Below, in pieces: positions 5,749-14,069 of a DNA stretch of 17,641 nucleotides (within the stretch, counting starts at the first letter, position 1; the number at the start of each line of letters is the position of its first letter). The stretch comes from Cyanobacteriota bacterium. GTDB lineage: Bacteria > Cyanobacteriota > Cyanobacteriia > Phormidesmidales > Phormidesmidaceae. The notes under the pieces were generated by a model, which was not told the origin of the DNA, did no database searches, and saw nothing but the letters and a program-made list of their open reading frames with translations. Where the stretch lies: NCBI GenBank assembly GCA_027592485.1, contig JAQCKL010000024.1, positions 1 to 17,641 on the forward strand. The letters are read 5' to 3'. Position numbers and translations under genes: made by a program.

Positions 5749-8168
5749 CTAGCGGCAATGACGCGATCTCCGGGAGCCGCCTGAGCCGCCAGCAGGGCGA
5801 TTTCAGCGCGGTGATAGAGGCTATCCAAATCAATTCCATCAATGGGGGCAGTGGCAAAGCCACCACTGAATTTCGGGGATATTGGGGTGAGCTGAGTAAC
5901 CCTAGAGGCGATTTGCCGGAGCGTACTCAAGGTGGCTTCCAAACGCTTTAGGGTCCGCTCCGGCGATAGACCATAGAGGCTGATCAAAAAGGTAAGTTTG
6001 CCCAGGCGGGCAATGGTATCTTCTCCGCGAAACTGCTCCTGTAGGCCCTTGATCAGGGCACGGGCGAGATCGCCTTGCCCCTGGGAGGTCACCCCACCTA
6101 CGGACAGTAGGGCAATACAGAGGGGATGACCATAGCGCCGGGCTAAGGCCAGTTGCTGGTTAATGGTTCGGGTCGCTTGACGCAGGCTCGCCAACCCCGT
6201 TAACGGGTCCGTCTCGGTTAGCGATCGCAGCAACCGACTCCGTTCAAGGCGATTGAGCAGGCGAGTCACCAGTTCGGGTTCGGCAAAGGGCTTGGGAATG
6301 TAGTCATCGGCCCCGGCCCTATAGATTTGCTGAATGGTCTCTAGATCGCGGCGGGCCGTCAAGAACAATATCGGCAAACCCTGCCACAGCAAGTCATTGC
6401 GCAGGATTTGACAGACTTCTATACCGGTCATCTGAGGCATCTCCACATCCAGAATCAGGAGATCCGGAGTGACTTGGGACAAAACCGCCCATAACTGCAA
6501 GGGATTATCGACGGGGATGACCTCAACGCCCCAGCGGGGCAAAATCTCCTGCAACTGGGCCAACACCATGGGGTCGTCATCAACAGCGACAATTTGGCTG
6601 TCCGCCAGTTGTCGTCGCTCAACAATGTCTTGTACCGTCTCCAATACCCGCGCAGGAGCCATGGTTTTTGAGAGAAAGGCACAGCAACGATACTGGGCTG
6701 CCTGGAGTCGTTCCTGAAGGCCATCATGGACGCTAAAAATCACCACCGGTAGCATCGGGTAGCGCTGGGTTAGGGTTTGGAGCAGGTCCAGCCCCGCTTG
6801 GGGATCGTCGGGCAAAGCCAGATCCATCAAGACAGCGGTAGGGGTCTGGTGGGCCAGATATCCATAGGCTTCAGTCGGATCAGCCACGGTGACCACCACC
6901 ATCGCCAAGGGGTGACTCTCCGCCACTAATTGGGCCGAAATCACCGGATCATCCTCGATCACCAACACCGTAAAGGTGGGTGGAGGGGAAGGGATGACGC
7001 CAGGCAAGGTTAACGCTGTTTGGTGCTCAAGGACAGGGGGAGAAACGGCAACCGTCGCCTGAGCCTCTAGACCTAACGGGTCTGGGGGAGAGGCCACAGG
7101 CCCTTGACCAGGGGGATAACCCAGAAGCTGATAGAGCGCATCGAGCTTCTCCCGGAAGGGTTCCACCAAAGGCAGAGGCACATCAGCCAACAGCATGTCT
7201 TCCAGGTCCCGGCTGATCTCAGACCCCACCGGTAAACCAAACATGCCCAGGGACCCCGCCAACTTATGGGCGGCTTGACGCGCCGCTTGACGCTGGGGGG
7301 CAGGCAAACTGCCTTGGGATAGGGCGGTTAAGGCGGTGAATAGGGCGCTCAGGCGATCAGTAATCACCGGTCGAAACTGTTCTAGGGCGGCGATCGCCAT
7401 CTGCCGTGCCGCCGCTGCAGGTACGAATGGGGACGCGGATGGGGGCACCGATAGCGCCGCCGCTGCCTCTTCCGGTGGTACCGGGGGCTGATCCGCTTCG
7501 CGAACATTGAGGCGATAACCCATACCATAGATATTTCTGATCACGTCCACCACCCCAGCCCGCTTGAGTTTCTGGCGCAGGCGCTTGATGTGGGTGCGTA
7601 CGGTTTCCTCTCCGGGTACCTCTTCAAAGCCCCAGAGACGCTCTAGTAGCAAGCTGGCACTGAAGATCTGTTGGGGATTACGCAGAAAGAGTTCCAGCAA
7701 GCCATATTCCTTGGGAGAGAGTTCTAGGAGGCACTCTCCATAGCGCACCTCCCGAGTAGCGGGGTCTAGCTGCAGCTCCCCCCAGAGCAAAAGGGTATCG
7801 TTGAGGGTTTGGGGACGCCTTAACAGGGCGCGCATGCGGGCGGTGAGTTCTTCGACCCCGCAGGGTTTAACCACATAGTCGTCGGCACCGGCATCGAGAC
7901 CCGCCACCTTATCCGCTTTTTCCCCTAGGGCACTGAGCAACAGAATTGCCCCCTGGTAATCAGCCTGACGCAAGCGCCGACAAAGGGAGATGCCATCGAG
8001 CTGTGGCAGGTTAATATCGAGCACAATCAGGTCGTAGAGGGTGGCCTGGCTATAGGACCAACCCTCAATGCCATCCATGGCCGTATCAACCACATAATTC
8101 TGGGCATTGAGGGCCACCACTAATTGATGAACCAGGAGTTCATCGTCATCGACTAAAAGCACCTTCAT
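5745..8168 (-). CDS. Hybrid response regulator REC-wHTH-Hpt-REC-REC-GGDEF (degenerate)
   Basis: An 807-residue soluble signalling protein. REC1 (1-118) has D8/D9, phospho-site D51 and K101. An OmpR/PhoB-type winged helix DNA-binding domain spans about 125-222 (ELSPKEYGLLELFLRNP, then RTHIKRLRQKL and GMGYRL). An Hpt domain lies around 255-350 with H301 in AHKLAGSLGMFG. REC2 (398-518) has D406/D407, D449 and K501. REC3 (525-642) has D530-D532, D574, T604 and K626. A GGDEF-type domain spans about 648-800: DPLTGLA is kept, but the signature is GKLTF (723-727), so it should not make cyclic-di-GMP. The order implies phosphate exchange among three receivers through the Hpt, with DNA binding as the output. 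No kinase is nearby. GAGG at 8179-8182, 10 bases before the ATG, supports the start. Divergent from the PrsW gene across 59 bp. Confidence 0.93.
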   Translation of the reverse strand: MKVLLVDDDELLVHQLVVALNAQNYVVDTAMDGIEGWSYSQATLYDLIVLDINLPQLDGISLCRRLRQADYQGAILLLSALGEKADKVAGLDAGADDYVVKPCGVEELTARMRALLRRPQTLNDTLLLWGELQLDPATREVRYGECLLELSPKEYGLLELFLRNPQQIFSASLLLERLWGFEEVPGEETVRTHIKRLRQKLKRAGVVDVIRNIYGMGYRLNVREADQPPVPPEEAAAALSVPPSASPFVPAAAARQMAIAALEQFRPVITDRLSALFTALTALSQGSLPAPQRQAARQAAHKLAGSLGMFGLPVGSEISRDLEDMLLADVPLPLVEPFREKLDALYQLLGYPPGQGPVASPPDPLGLEAQATVAVSPPVLEHQTALTLPGVIPSPPPTFTVLVIEDDPVISAQLVAESHPLAMVVVTVADPTEAYGYLAHQTPTAVLMDLALPDDPQAGLDLLQTLTQRYPMLPVVIFSVHDGLQERLQAAQYRCCAFLSKTMAPARVLETVQDIVERRQLADSQIVAVDDDPMVLAQLQEILPRWGVEVIPVDNPLQLWAVLSQVTPDLLILDVEMPQMTGIEVCQILRNDLLWQGLPILFLTARRDLETIQQIYRAGADDYIPKPFAEPELVTRLLNRLERSRLLRSLTETDPLTGLASLRQATRTINQQLALARRYGHPLCIALLSVGGVTSQGQGDLARALIKGLQEQFRGEDTIARLGKLTFLISLYGLSPERTLKRLEATLSTLRQIASRVTQLTPISPKFSGGFATAPIDGIDLDSLYHRAEIALLAAQAAPGDRVIAAS

Positions 8169-8227
8169 TGGGCTTATCCCTCTGACCCCATGTGTTCATC
8201 CCAACGCCCTAGCTCACCCCTGGCGCT

Positions 8228-9202
8228 ATGAAACTTCTGATTACGATCCTAGCCTTAATGGTGCCTACTGCCTTCTACATTGGGTTGGTCTGCAGCGTCG
8301 ATCGCTACGAAAAAGAACCCCCCCAGTACTTGGCCTATGCCTTTCTATGGGGTGCCTTGCCTGCCATTATCGCCGCGATTATCCTGCAAGTGGCTTTCTC
8401 GATTCCGGTCACCCTACTGTTGGGTGACACCAGCCTTGAGAGCGAATTCATCCAAGCAGCCTTTGGGGCTCCGATCACCGAAGAACTGCTCAAGGGGGCG
8501 GCGGTAGCCATCCTCTACACGACCCAGCGACGGGAGTTTGATGGTTGGGTAGATGGCTTAGTTTATGGCGCTGTAGCGGGGTTTGGCTTTGCCTATGTCG
8601 AGAATATCTTATACCTGATGGGGACGGTCGATTGGGCCGACTGGGGCACCTTATTTGTGCTGCGAACCATCGTTTTTGGTGGCCTCCATGGCTTTTGGAC
8701 CGCCCTAACGGGCATCGGCTTCGGGTTAGCCCGCTATCGCCACAGCACCGCCATCAAAATTACCCTGATTACCAGTGGTTTGGTGTTGGCCATGATCGGT
8801 CACTTTATCCATAATGCTGCCACCACCCTGATAGAGGTCACCGATGGCGCGTCCTTTGCCTTGGCACTCCTCAACTACGGTGCGTTGGTGGGGGTCATGG
8901 TGCTGCTGTGGCTCATGGCCCCCTGGGTCGATCGGGCGCGGCTGCGGCAATACTTACGCGATGAAGTGCCAGGGGTGCTCTCGGACCCGGTCTACAAAGC
9001 CCTTTGCAGTTTTCGTAGTTACCAACAACTCCAGGCTTTGGGCTGGACCCGCCCCCAGCAGCAACAGCTGCGGCAGGTGGCGGCGGAACTGGCTCAGAAG
9101 AAACTGCAGCTGCTCAAAATGGGCGATGAACAGGGGAACCGGGCCGAAATTGTGCAACTGCGCACCACCCTAGCCGCCCTTAAAACTGGTATCCCAAACT
9201 GA
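8228..9202 (+). CDS. PrsW-family intramembrane metalloprotease
   Basis: A 324-residue polytopic membrane protein of the PrsW (CPBP/Abi-related) family, whose Bacillus member cuts an anti-sigma factor within the membrane. The family residues are visible: E85-E86 and K89 in ITEELLKGA, E125 in FAYVENILY, H154 in GGLHGFW, and H192/H195 in IGHFIHNAA. Hydrophobic segments lie at about 3-22, 37-63, 107-131, 141-167, 176-200 and 209-232. Residues 235-324 form a polar, Gln/Leu-rich cytoplasmic tail with possible coiled coil around 275-320, longer than the catalytic core needs. The substrate is unknown; an anti-sigma factor is plausible only by analogy. The gene is divergent from the hybrid regulator and its last 23 bp overlap, on the opposite strand, the 3' end of the outer-membrane transporter. 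No Shine-Dalgarno sequence is obvious. Confidence 0.88.
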   Translation: MKLLITILALMVPTAFYIGLVCSVDRYEKEPPQYLAYAFLWGALPAIIAAIILQVAFSIPVTLLLGDTSLESEFIQAAFGAPITEELLKGAAVAILYTTQRREFDGWVDGLVYGAVAGFGFAYVENILYLMGTVDWADWGTLFVLRTIVFGGLHGFWTALTGIGFGLARYRHSTAIKITLITSGLVLAMIGHFIHNAATTLIEVTDGASFALALLNYGALVGVMVLLWLMAPWVDRARLRQYLRDEVPGVLSDPVYKALCSFRSYQQLQALGWTRPQQQQLRQVAAELAQKKLQLLKMGDEQGNRAEIVQLRTTLAALKTGIPN

Positions 9203-10933
9203 AGTAAAATCGCAGCCCCTGGGACGGATCCGTGGTGAGCTCCTTGACATCGATTAAAGGCAGGGCAAAGTCGAACCGGGCGTTGAACTGGGGAAAGGGG
9301 TTGGCAATGATGCCAATACCGCTCCCCAATAGGAAGTTGTTACTCGTACTCTGGAAGCTGGTGTTTTCATCCCACACGTATCCGCCCTCTAAAAATGGGG
9401 CAATTTGTAGGGAGGGCAATCCCCCTTCATCCCGCTGCAACGTGATTTGATCTTCGATCGAGAAGCGGACCCCATTATCGCCAAATCGTTGGTTTTGAGC
9501 GTAGCCCCGCACTGAGAGCCCGCCCCCCAGGAAAAATTGCTCTGAGCCCAGTAGGCTGTCATTTGCCCATTGCAGATCGGTTTGTAAAATCAGCAGATGA
9601 TCTGGGTCTAGAATCTGCACCCGTTGAACTTGGCCAATCCAGCTAAAAAACTGCCCATCGGCTAGGGGGGGTGCCGCTTGGGTGGCGTTGAGTAGGTTCG
9701 TTCCCCAGCGAAACTGCGATCGCAAGGCCCAGGCCCCCACCGGATCCCGCCGAATATAGTCCTGGCCAAAGCTGAGCACAGAGGTGCGAGTTTCGTCTGT
9801 AATCAGCCCAGCAATCAGGGTAGAGCCATTACGATGGCGAAATCCTGCCGACAGTGCCAGCTCTTCCCGAGGGGTACGAATGATCGGCTGCCGATAGGTC
9901 AAGTCATAGATCTCGGTGGTGCCCCGGATCCCTAAAGTAAAGGCCGGTTGACGACTATCGGTAATCCTAAAAAAGTTAGGGGTAAAGCGAAACTGCAGGG
10001 TACCATTCATGGGGTTAATCGGCACCTGGTAGGTCAAGTCATAGACCTCAGACCCCCGCGTGTCGGACCAAGACATGGAAGTGGAGAAGCGATCGCCTGG
10101 AACGGCAACGCTGCGATAGGCAAACTGCCCGCCAAAGCGCACATCACCCACCGCAATCGGGGAATAGTTATCGCTGGTAATCGCCCCACTAAAGCGATTG
10201 GCTTCTTGCACCCGCACGATCAAAATGCTTTGACCCACCCCACTACCGGCCCTGAGACTGGCTTCTACCGTTTCAAACAGGGGATCGGACCGGAGCAGAC
10301 GTAACTGGTCTTCGAGCTGGCCTTGGTTGAGGGGACGGGTGCTGCCAAGGGACACCCTGGCCCGGATGTAGTCCTGCAGCATCGCGGTGCCTTCCACCTC
10401 AATGGCTTCCAGCGAGCCTTCAATCACTTGAATCTCGACCACCCCATCCACAATCGTCTGGGCGCTGACCACCGCCCGAGAGGTAATGTAGCCTCCATTC
10501 AAATAGCGCTGGGTAATGGCATCCGCTAGCTGTTGCAGCTCCGCCAGGGTCGTCTGACGGTTCTCATAGGGGGCCACAATCTCGTCCTGGGCGGCCTCGT
10601 CCAAAATGCTGCTGCCCACCACCTGAATATCCGTCACCTGAAAGGGCAGGTCGGAGGTGGGGGTGGGGGTGGGGATCTGTGGCGTTTCCGGCAAAGGATC
10701 TGTGGTGTCTGCCGGCGTTAGGGGTGTCACCGGTTCACGGTCGGGAAAGCGATCGCCACTGGGATCCACCTGGGCCAGCACTGGGCTGGGTTTAGCTGGA
10801 GCGGGCACAGTTAAGGGGCTAGCTTTGACGGGGCCGATTCCTAAAGGGGGGTAACCTCGGCCTTGACGGTCCCTGGCACCAAGGTCAGGGCACTGACCAG
10901 CCCGAACGTCCACCTCAACTGTTTACGCTTCAT
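9180..10933 (-). CDS. ShlB/FhaC/HecB-type two-partner secretion transporter, apparent frameshift
   Basis: An outer-membrane beta-barrel of the Omp85/TpsB superfamily that exports a partner protein or activates a haemolysin-like substrate. The body frame (577 codons from a GTG at 10913) has a Pro/Thr-rich linker (about 30-88), two POTRA regions (about 90-165 and 166-238) and a 16-strand-type barrel, with the lid-loop motif VRGY at 468-471 and a terminal Phe (LGYQF) as used by the BAM machinery. The body lacks its own signal peptide. A frame starting at ATG 10933 encodes one (MKRKQLRWTFGLVSALTLVP, then GTVKA and a likely cleavage site), but it stops soon after a six-G tract at 10846-10851 (six C on the coding strand). 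One extra base there, or loss of two, joins signal and body smoothly as ...VKAEVTPPLGIGPVK. No TpsA exoprotein gene is in the window. It overlaps the PrsW gene convergently by 23 bp. Confidence 0.85.
10846..10851 (-). other. Homopolymer tract at the apparent frameshift
   Basis: Six G residues on the plus strand (C on the coding strand) at the exact point where the signal-peptide frame and the transporter body frame part. Such tracts are prone to replication slippage, to transcriptional slippage and to base-calling error. Confidence 0.6.
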
Positions 10934-10951
10934 GGGGTTTGATCCGTCACT

Positions 10952-10983
10952 CCAGGTTTAATGCCAACCAGGGTAGATGCCAA
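10952..10983 (-). repeat. Two tandem 16-bp repeats upstream of the transporter
   Basis: CCAGGTTTAATGCCAA (10952-10967) and CCAGGGTAGATGCCAA (10968-10983) abut head to tail and match at 13 of 16 positions. On the coding strand they read TTGGCAT-N4-CCTGG twice. They end 18 bases before the ATG at 10933. Tandem direct repeats of this size are typical binding sites for OmpR-type regulators, but binding here is inference. Confidence 0.5.
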
Positions 10984-11581
10984 TCGCCCTAATGGATGGG
11001 GCATTTTAGGCGCAATGGCAAAATTCCTGGCCTTTCTACCACGGATTACCCACTAGGGTAAAGGCCGCCCAATAGTAAGAATGGCGCAGGTCAACGCCTC
11101 GGGGGCTGCATTGGCCCCCTAAATCCCCCAGGATTGGGGGGTGGGGTACCAGATAGCTTGAATGGGAAACCAAAGACTTATGTATAAGCCGCAGCCCAGC
11201 GGAAGAGAGGAGCCGATCACCCCTCAGCAAAGGGGTTGCAGTCTTGTTCTCACCGGACCGGCAACGGCGATAGCAACCCAGTTCGATCTGACCTTTCCCG
11301 CAGGTCAGCCCCACTGAACGTCTTTTGACCTGGATTCATCCCTTGAACTCCAGCCCAGTTTCTATCAGTCAACGGGGAAAATTTACCCTTTTTAGACAAT
11401 TTCAATAGATTCCCTGTGCCATGACGGTTGAGCAAATGTATCATTCGTGAGGCATAGGCACTGATCCCGTGCCAAAAGCCCCCCATTCCTGAAGCCACTA
11501 AGGCTACAGAACGTTTCCTGGAGTTGTTGCGCAAATTATCCGCCAGAATTTCTCTGCGGGCGCTACTCACCTTACGCCACC
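10984..11581. other. Gene-poor, hairpin-rich gap
   Basis: About 600 bases between the divergently oriented transporter and DUF218 genes. It holds at least four perfect inverted repeats: GGCCTTT/AAAGGCC (11029-11035, 11060-11066), GGGGGC/GCCCCC (11101-11106, 11114-11119), ACCCCT/AGGGGT (11219-11224, 11231-11236) and CTGACCT/AGGTCAG (11288-11294, 11302-11308). Weak open frames on the minus strand (up to 106 codons, 11250-11570) resemble no family I can name with confidence. The promoter of the DUF218 gene should be in the right part, but no clear hexamer pair stood out. A decayed mobile element or a structured RNA is possible. Confidence 0.4.
11101..11140. repeat. C-rich dispersed repeat of cyanobacterial type
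   Basis: The stretch GGCCCCCTAAATCCCCCA followed, after GGAT, by TGGGGGG resembles the short dispersed repeats built around CCCCCTAAATCCCCC found between genes in many cyanobacterial genomes. CCCCCA (11125-11130) pairs with TGGGGG (11135-11140) across a 4-base loop. Confidence 0.5.
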
Positions 11582-12694
11582 ATGCTGTTAGTCCTGCTTA
11601 CCCGCATCCTGGTTTGGGCCGCTGTTGGCCTAATCATCTGGTATCTACTGCTGAAGATTATTCCCCGCAAGTTTTTGACTTGGTTTGGGGGGGCCATCAT
11701 TTTGGCCCTGATCGTGCTGTCGTTCCTCGATCCCAACGATCAGACCATTGGTACGATCTGGCGCGTTATTTCTCTGCCCCTCAATCCCTTAGGGGCTTCA
11801 GTGCTACTGCTTGTTTTTTCTCTCACCGATGGGATTAAAAAAGTCAAAGGACAACAAGTGGCGATCGCCCTGGCAATTTTGCTGCTGTCTAGCGTGCCAA
11901 TGCTGGCTAGAGGACTCGTCAACCAAGCCGAGCAGGCAGTCCAGGAAGCCTATAACGTGCAAAAAGGCATTTGCGAAGATGTCTGCCCCACCGATATCCC
12001 CACTGCTGCTCCCCTGAATCGAGTGGTAACCATGGTGGTGATGGGTGAAAACATTGACACCAGCAGCTCTCTCAATGAATTTTCGAGCCAGGTGGTGACA
12101 GGGAGTAGCCTCACCCCCAGCCTGGAATCCCGACTGCTGAGCGCATCGGTTTTGTACCAAGACTTACGCCAGAACGGTAGCAATCCCTTTGTGTTTGTGA
12201 CAGCGGGTCCAACCTATGGCAGCGCTGAGGAACAAGCAGATAAGCAGCAGGTGATTCGTAACGCCTTGACCCGCGATGGCATTCCCGCCAACGTTATCGT
12301 GATTCGCAACAGCGGCATGGATGTGAATCGTACCATTCGGGAGCTGGACGACTTTTTAGAGAGCAACCAGCTGCGGACCCCTGCGGGGACACCCCGTCGA
12401 GACGTGAATCGGATTGCGATCGTCGCCCCCGCCTTGACCATGCGTCGCACTGCCCTGGCCTTCGAAGAGCGTCAGCTAGACGTGATGGCTTGGCCCACAG
12501 ACCTCTATGGCGGTGGCGGGGCGAATGGCGACACCCTGGCCAAACTCTCCGATTTGGTGCCCAGTGTCGATGCCCTCCGACTCACCACCCGCTATTGGGA
12601 AGAGTTACTCACCTCGATTTACTACTTCTTGCGAGGCTGGCTCCCTGGCTTTAATGTGCGCTGGAATCAAGTGGTGGAAGTCGTCCCTCGCTAA
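11582..12694 (+). CDS. DUF218/YdcF-like membrane protein
   Basis: A 370-residue inner-membrane protein. Hydrophobic segments lie at about 3-23, 34-49, 66-82 and 92-110. A soluble DUF218 (YdcF/SanA/ElyC-like) domain spans about 147-345: it opens with VVTMVVMGENI, continues with VFVTAGPTYGSAEEQ, RDGIPANVIVIRNSGMDVNRT and IAIVAPALTMRR, and ends in the family-typical YYFLRGWLPG. Members such as E. coli ElyC affect peptidoglycan precursor handling and envelope barrier function, but the enzymatic activity of the family is poorly known, so a role in envelope homeostasis is only an inference. Two cysteines (131, 135) sit in the periplasm-side linker. The gene starts at ATG 11582 without an evident Shine-Dalgarno sequence. 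The DUF362 gene follows 187 bp later on the same strand; that gap holds one imperfect hairpin (12715-12741) and no gene. Confidence 0.8.
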   Translation: MLLVLLTRILVWAAVGLIIWYLLLKIIPRKFLTWFGGAIILALIVLSFLDPNDQTIGTIWRVISLPLNPLGASVLLLVFSLTDGIKKVKGQQVAIALAILLLSSVPMLARGLVNQAEQAVQEAYNVQKGICEDVCPTDIPTAAPLNRVVTMVVMGENIDTSSSLNEFSSQVVTGSSLTPSLESRLLSASVLYQDLRQNGSNPFVFVTAGPTYGSAEEQADKQQVIRNALTRDGIPANVIVIRNSGMDVNRTIRELDDFLESNQLRTPAGTPRRDVNRIAIVAPALTMRRTALAFEERQLDVMAWPTDLYGGGGANGDTLAKLSDLVPSVDALRLTTRYWEELLTSIYYFLRGWLPGFNVRWNQVVEVVPR

Positions 12695-12881
12695 CACCTA
12701 AAGGCATCAGTCCAATGCTACTGCGGATAGCAGAGGAGCATAAGGCGCAAGGGGGGCTAGGAATCGGTATGGCAAAGTAAATTCTGCCGTCGAGTACTGG
12801 GGTGATCGCCTTTGAACTCAGAGGATTCTCATCTGGCTTTTTCACAATGGCGGTGAAGCTTAGCCCTCCCAAGAGATTGCC

Positions 12882-13976
12882 ATGTCACCCCATTTCCCTA
12901 AGCCCCCCTCCCGCCGGAGGCTCATCAAGCGCCTGGGCCTGTTGACTGGTGCCCTGGCATTGCCGCCTGCCCTACGGGCGTTGGGAACTCAGTCAACGGC
13001 CTCGCCCCTTCTCGCCACCCCTCCGATCTCGTCATTGGCATTGCCAATCCCGACCCCGATCGCAGCTGCTGGTACGAACCCCCATCGCGTTGCTCTAATC
13101 AAAACGATGGATCGGGCGGCTGGGGTCCGCCAGGCCCTTGAGTTGCTACAGCCCCCCAGCTTTACGGACAAGCGGGTGTTCATCAAACCCAACTACAACA
13201 CCGGTGACCCGGCCCCAGCCGCGACAGATCCAGTGGTATTAGAAACCTTGGTGCAGGTGATCCAAGGGGCAGGGGCCAGGCAGATCACGGTGGGCGATCG
13301 CTCTGGCATGGCCGATACCCGCAGCGCCATGACCCAGATGCAAGTGTTTGCCCTCGCCAACCGCTATGGTTTTGAAACCGTTGTCTTTGATGAGTTGGCT
13401 CAGGGGGACTGGCAGTATTTTGGGGCAGAGGGAACAAACTGGTCCCAGGGGTTTGCCATCGCCCGACCCGTCTTAAATGCCGATGCCATTGTCAATGTTT
13501 GCTGCCTCAAAACCCACTGCTTTGGGGGCCATTTCACCCTGTCCCTAAAAAACACCATTGGCATGGTGGCTCGCTATGTGCCAGGGAATAGACACGACTA
13601 CATGGCTGAGCTACACCGCTCTGCCCATCAACGGCTGATGATTGCTGAAGTTAATCGCACCTACCGGCCTTCGCTGGTGGTGATTGATGGGGTGGATGCC
13701 TTTGTCGGCGGTGGGCCAGAACAGGGGCAACGGGTACCGGCGGGAGTCCTGTTGGCCAGTACGGACCGGATCGCGATCGATGCGGTCGGCATTGCGATTT
13801 TGCGCATGCTGGGCACGACCCCCGAAGTCGCAACCGGCTCGATTTGGAGTCAAGCTCAGATTCGTCGCGCCGCTGACCTAGGATTAGGCGCGATCGGGGC
13901 GGAGCAGGTGGAGTTGATCACCGCCGATCGCGCCGGAGCACAAATGGCTGAGCAGGTACGACGTTTTTTGACCTGA
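12882..13976 (+). CDS. DUF362 protein with a Tat-like signal
   Basis: A 364-residue DUF362 family protein. The N-terminus carries SRRRLIKRLGLLTGALALPP (10-29), a twin-arginine pattern followed by a hydrophobic segment, so export already folded is plausible. A Pro/Ala-rich linker runs to about 65. The DUF362 domain fills the rest: IKPNYNTGDP (101-110), VGDRSGMADT (137-146), VNVCCLKTHCFGG (204-216), LSLKNTIGM (220-228), VIDGVDAFVGGGPEQG (267-282) and the ASTDRIAIDAVG segment (292-303). Cysteines at 207, 208 and 213 could bind metal, but no 4Fe-4S CxxCxxC pattern of the ferredoxin-fused members is present. The molecular function of the family is not established. It is followed by a strong hairpin terminator and faces the DUF1816 gene. 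Confidence 0.85.
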   Translation: MSPHFPKPPSRRRLIKRLGLLTGALALPPALRALGTQSTASPLLATPPISSLALPIPTPIAAAGTNPHRVALIKTMDRAAGVRQALELLQPPSFTDKRVFIKPNYNTGDPAPAATDPVVLETLVQVIQGAGARQITVGDRSGMADTRSAMTQMQVFALANRYGFETVVFDELAQGDWQYFGAEGTNWSQGFAIARPVLNADAIVNVCCLKTHCFGGHFTLSLKNTIGMVARYVPGNRHDYMAELHRSAHQRLMIAEVNRTYRPSLVVIDGVDAFVGGGPEQGQRVPAGVLLASTDRIAIDAVGIAILRMLGTTPEVATGSIWSQAQIRRAADLGLGAIGAEQVELITADRAGAQMAEQVRRFLT

Positions 13977-13996
13977 AGGAACCCCCAACTAACCAA

Positions 13997-14026
13997 AAGA
14001 CCCAGGCATAAGCTTGCCTAGGTCTT
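13997..14026. terminator. Bidirectional terminator between DUF362 and DUF1816 genes
   Basis: AAGACCCAGGCA (13997-14008) and TGCCTAGGTCTT (14015-14026) pair at 11 of 12 positions around a 6-base loop. On the minus strand the stem runs into TTTTGG, serving the DUF1816 gene; the plus side is followed by an A/T-rich stretch. The convergent layout fits a shared terminator. Confidence 0.65.
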
Positions 14027-14069
14027 CAAAATTTATGCGGTTATGAATTTGAATGGCCTCACCCTAGTC

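Noticed and set aside
9180..10913. GTG at 10913 as the true start of the transporter
   Set aside because: It would give an outer-membrane protein without a signal peptide, while a clear signal peptide lies in the neighbouring frame from 10933.
11250..11570. 106-codon minus-strand open frame as a gene or TnpB remnant
   Set aside because: GTG start, no recognisable domain, and it crosses a perfect hairpin. The resemblance to transposase ends is too faint to call.
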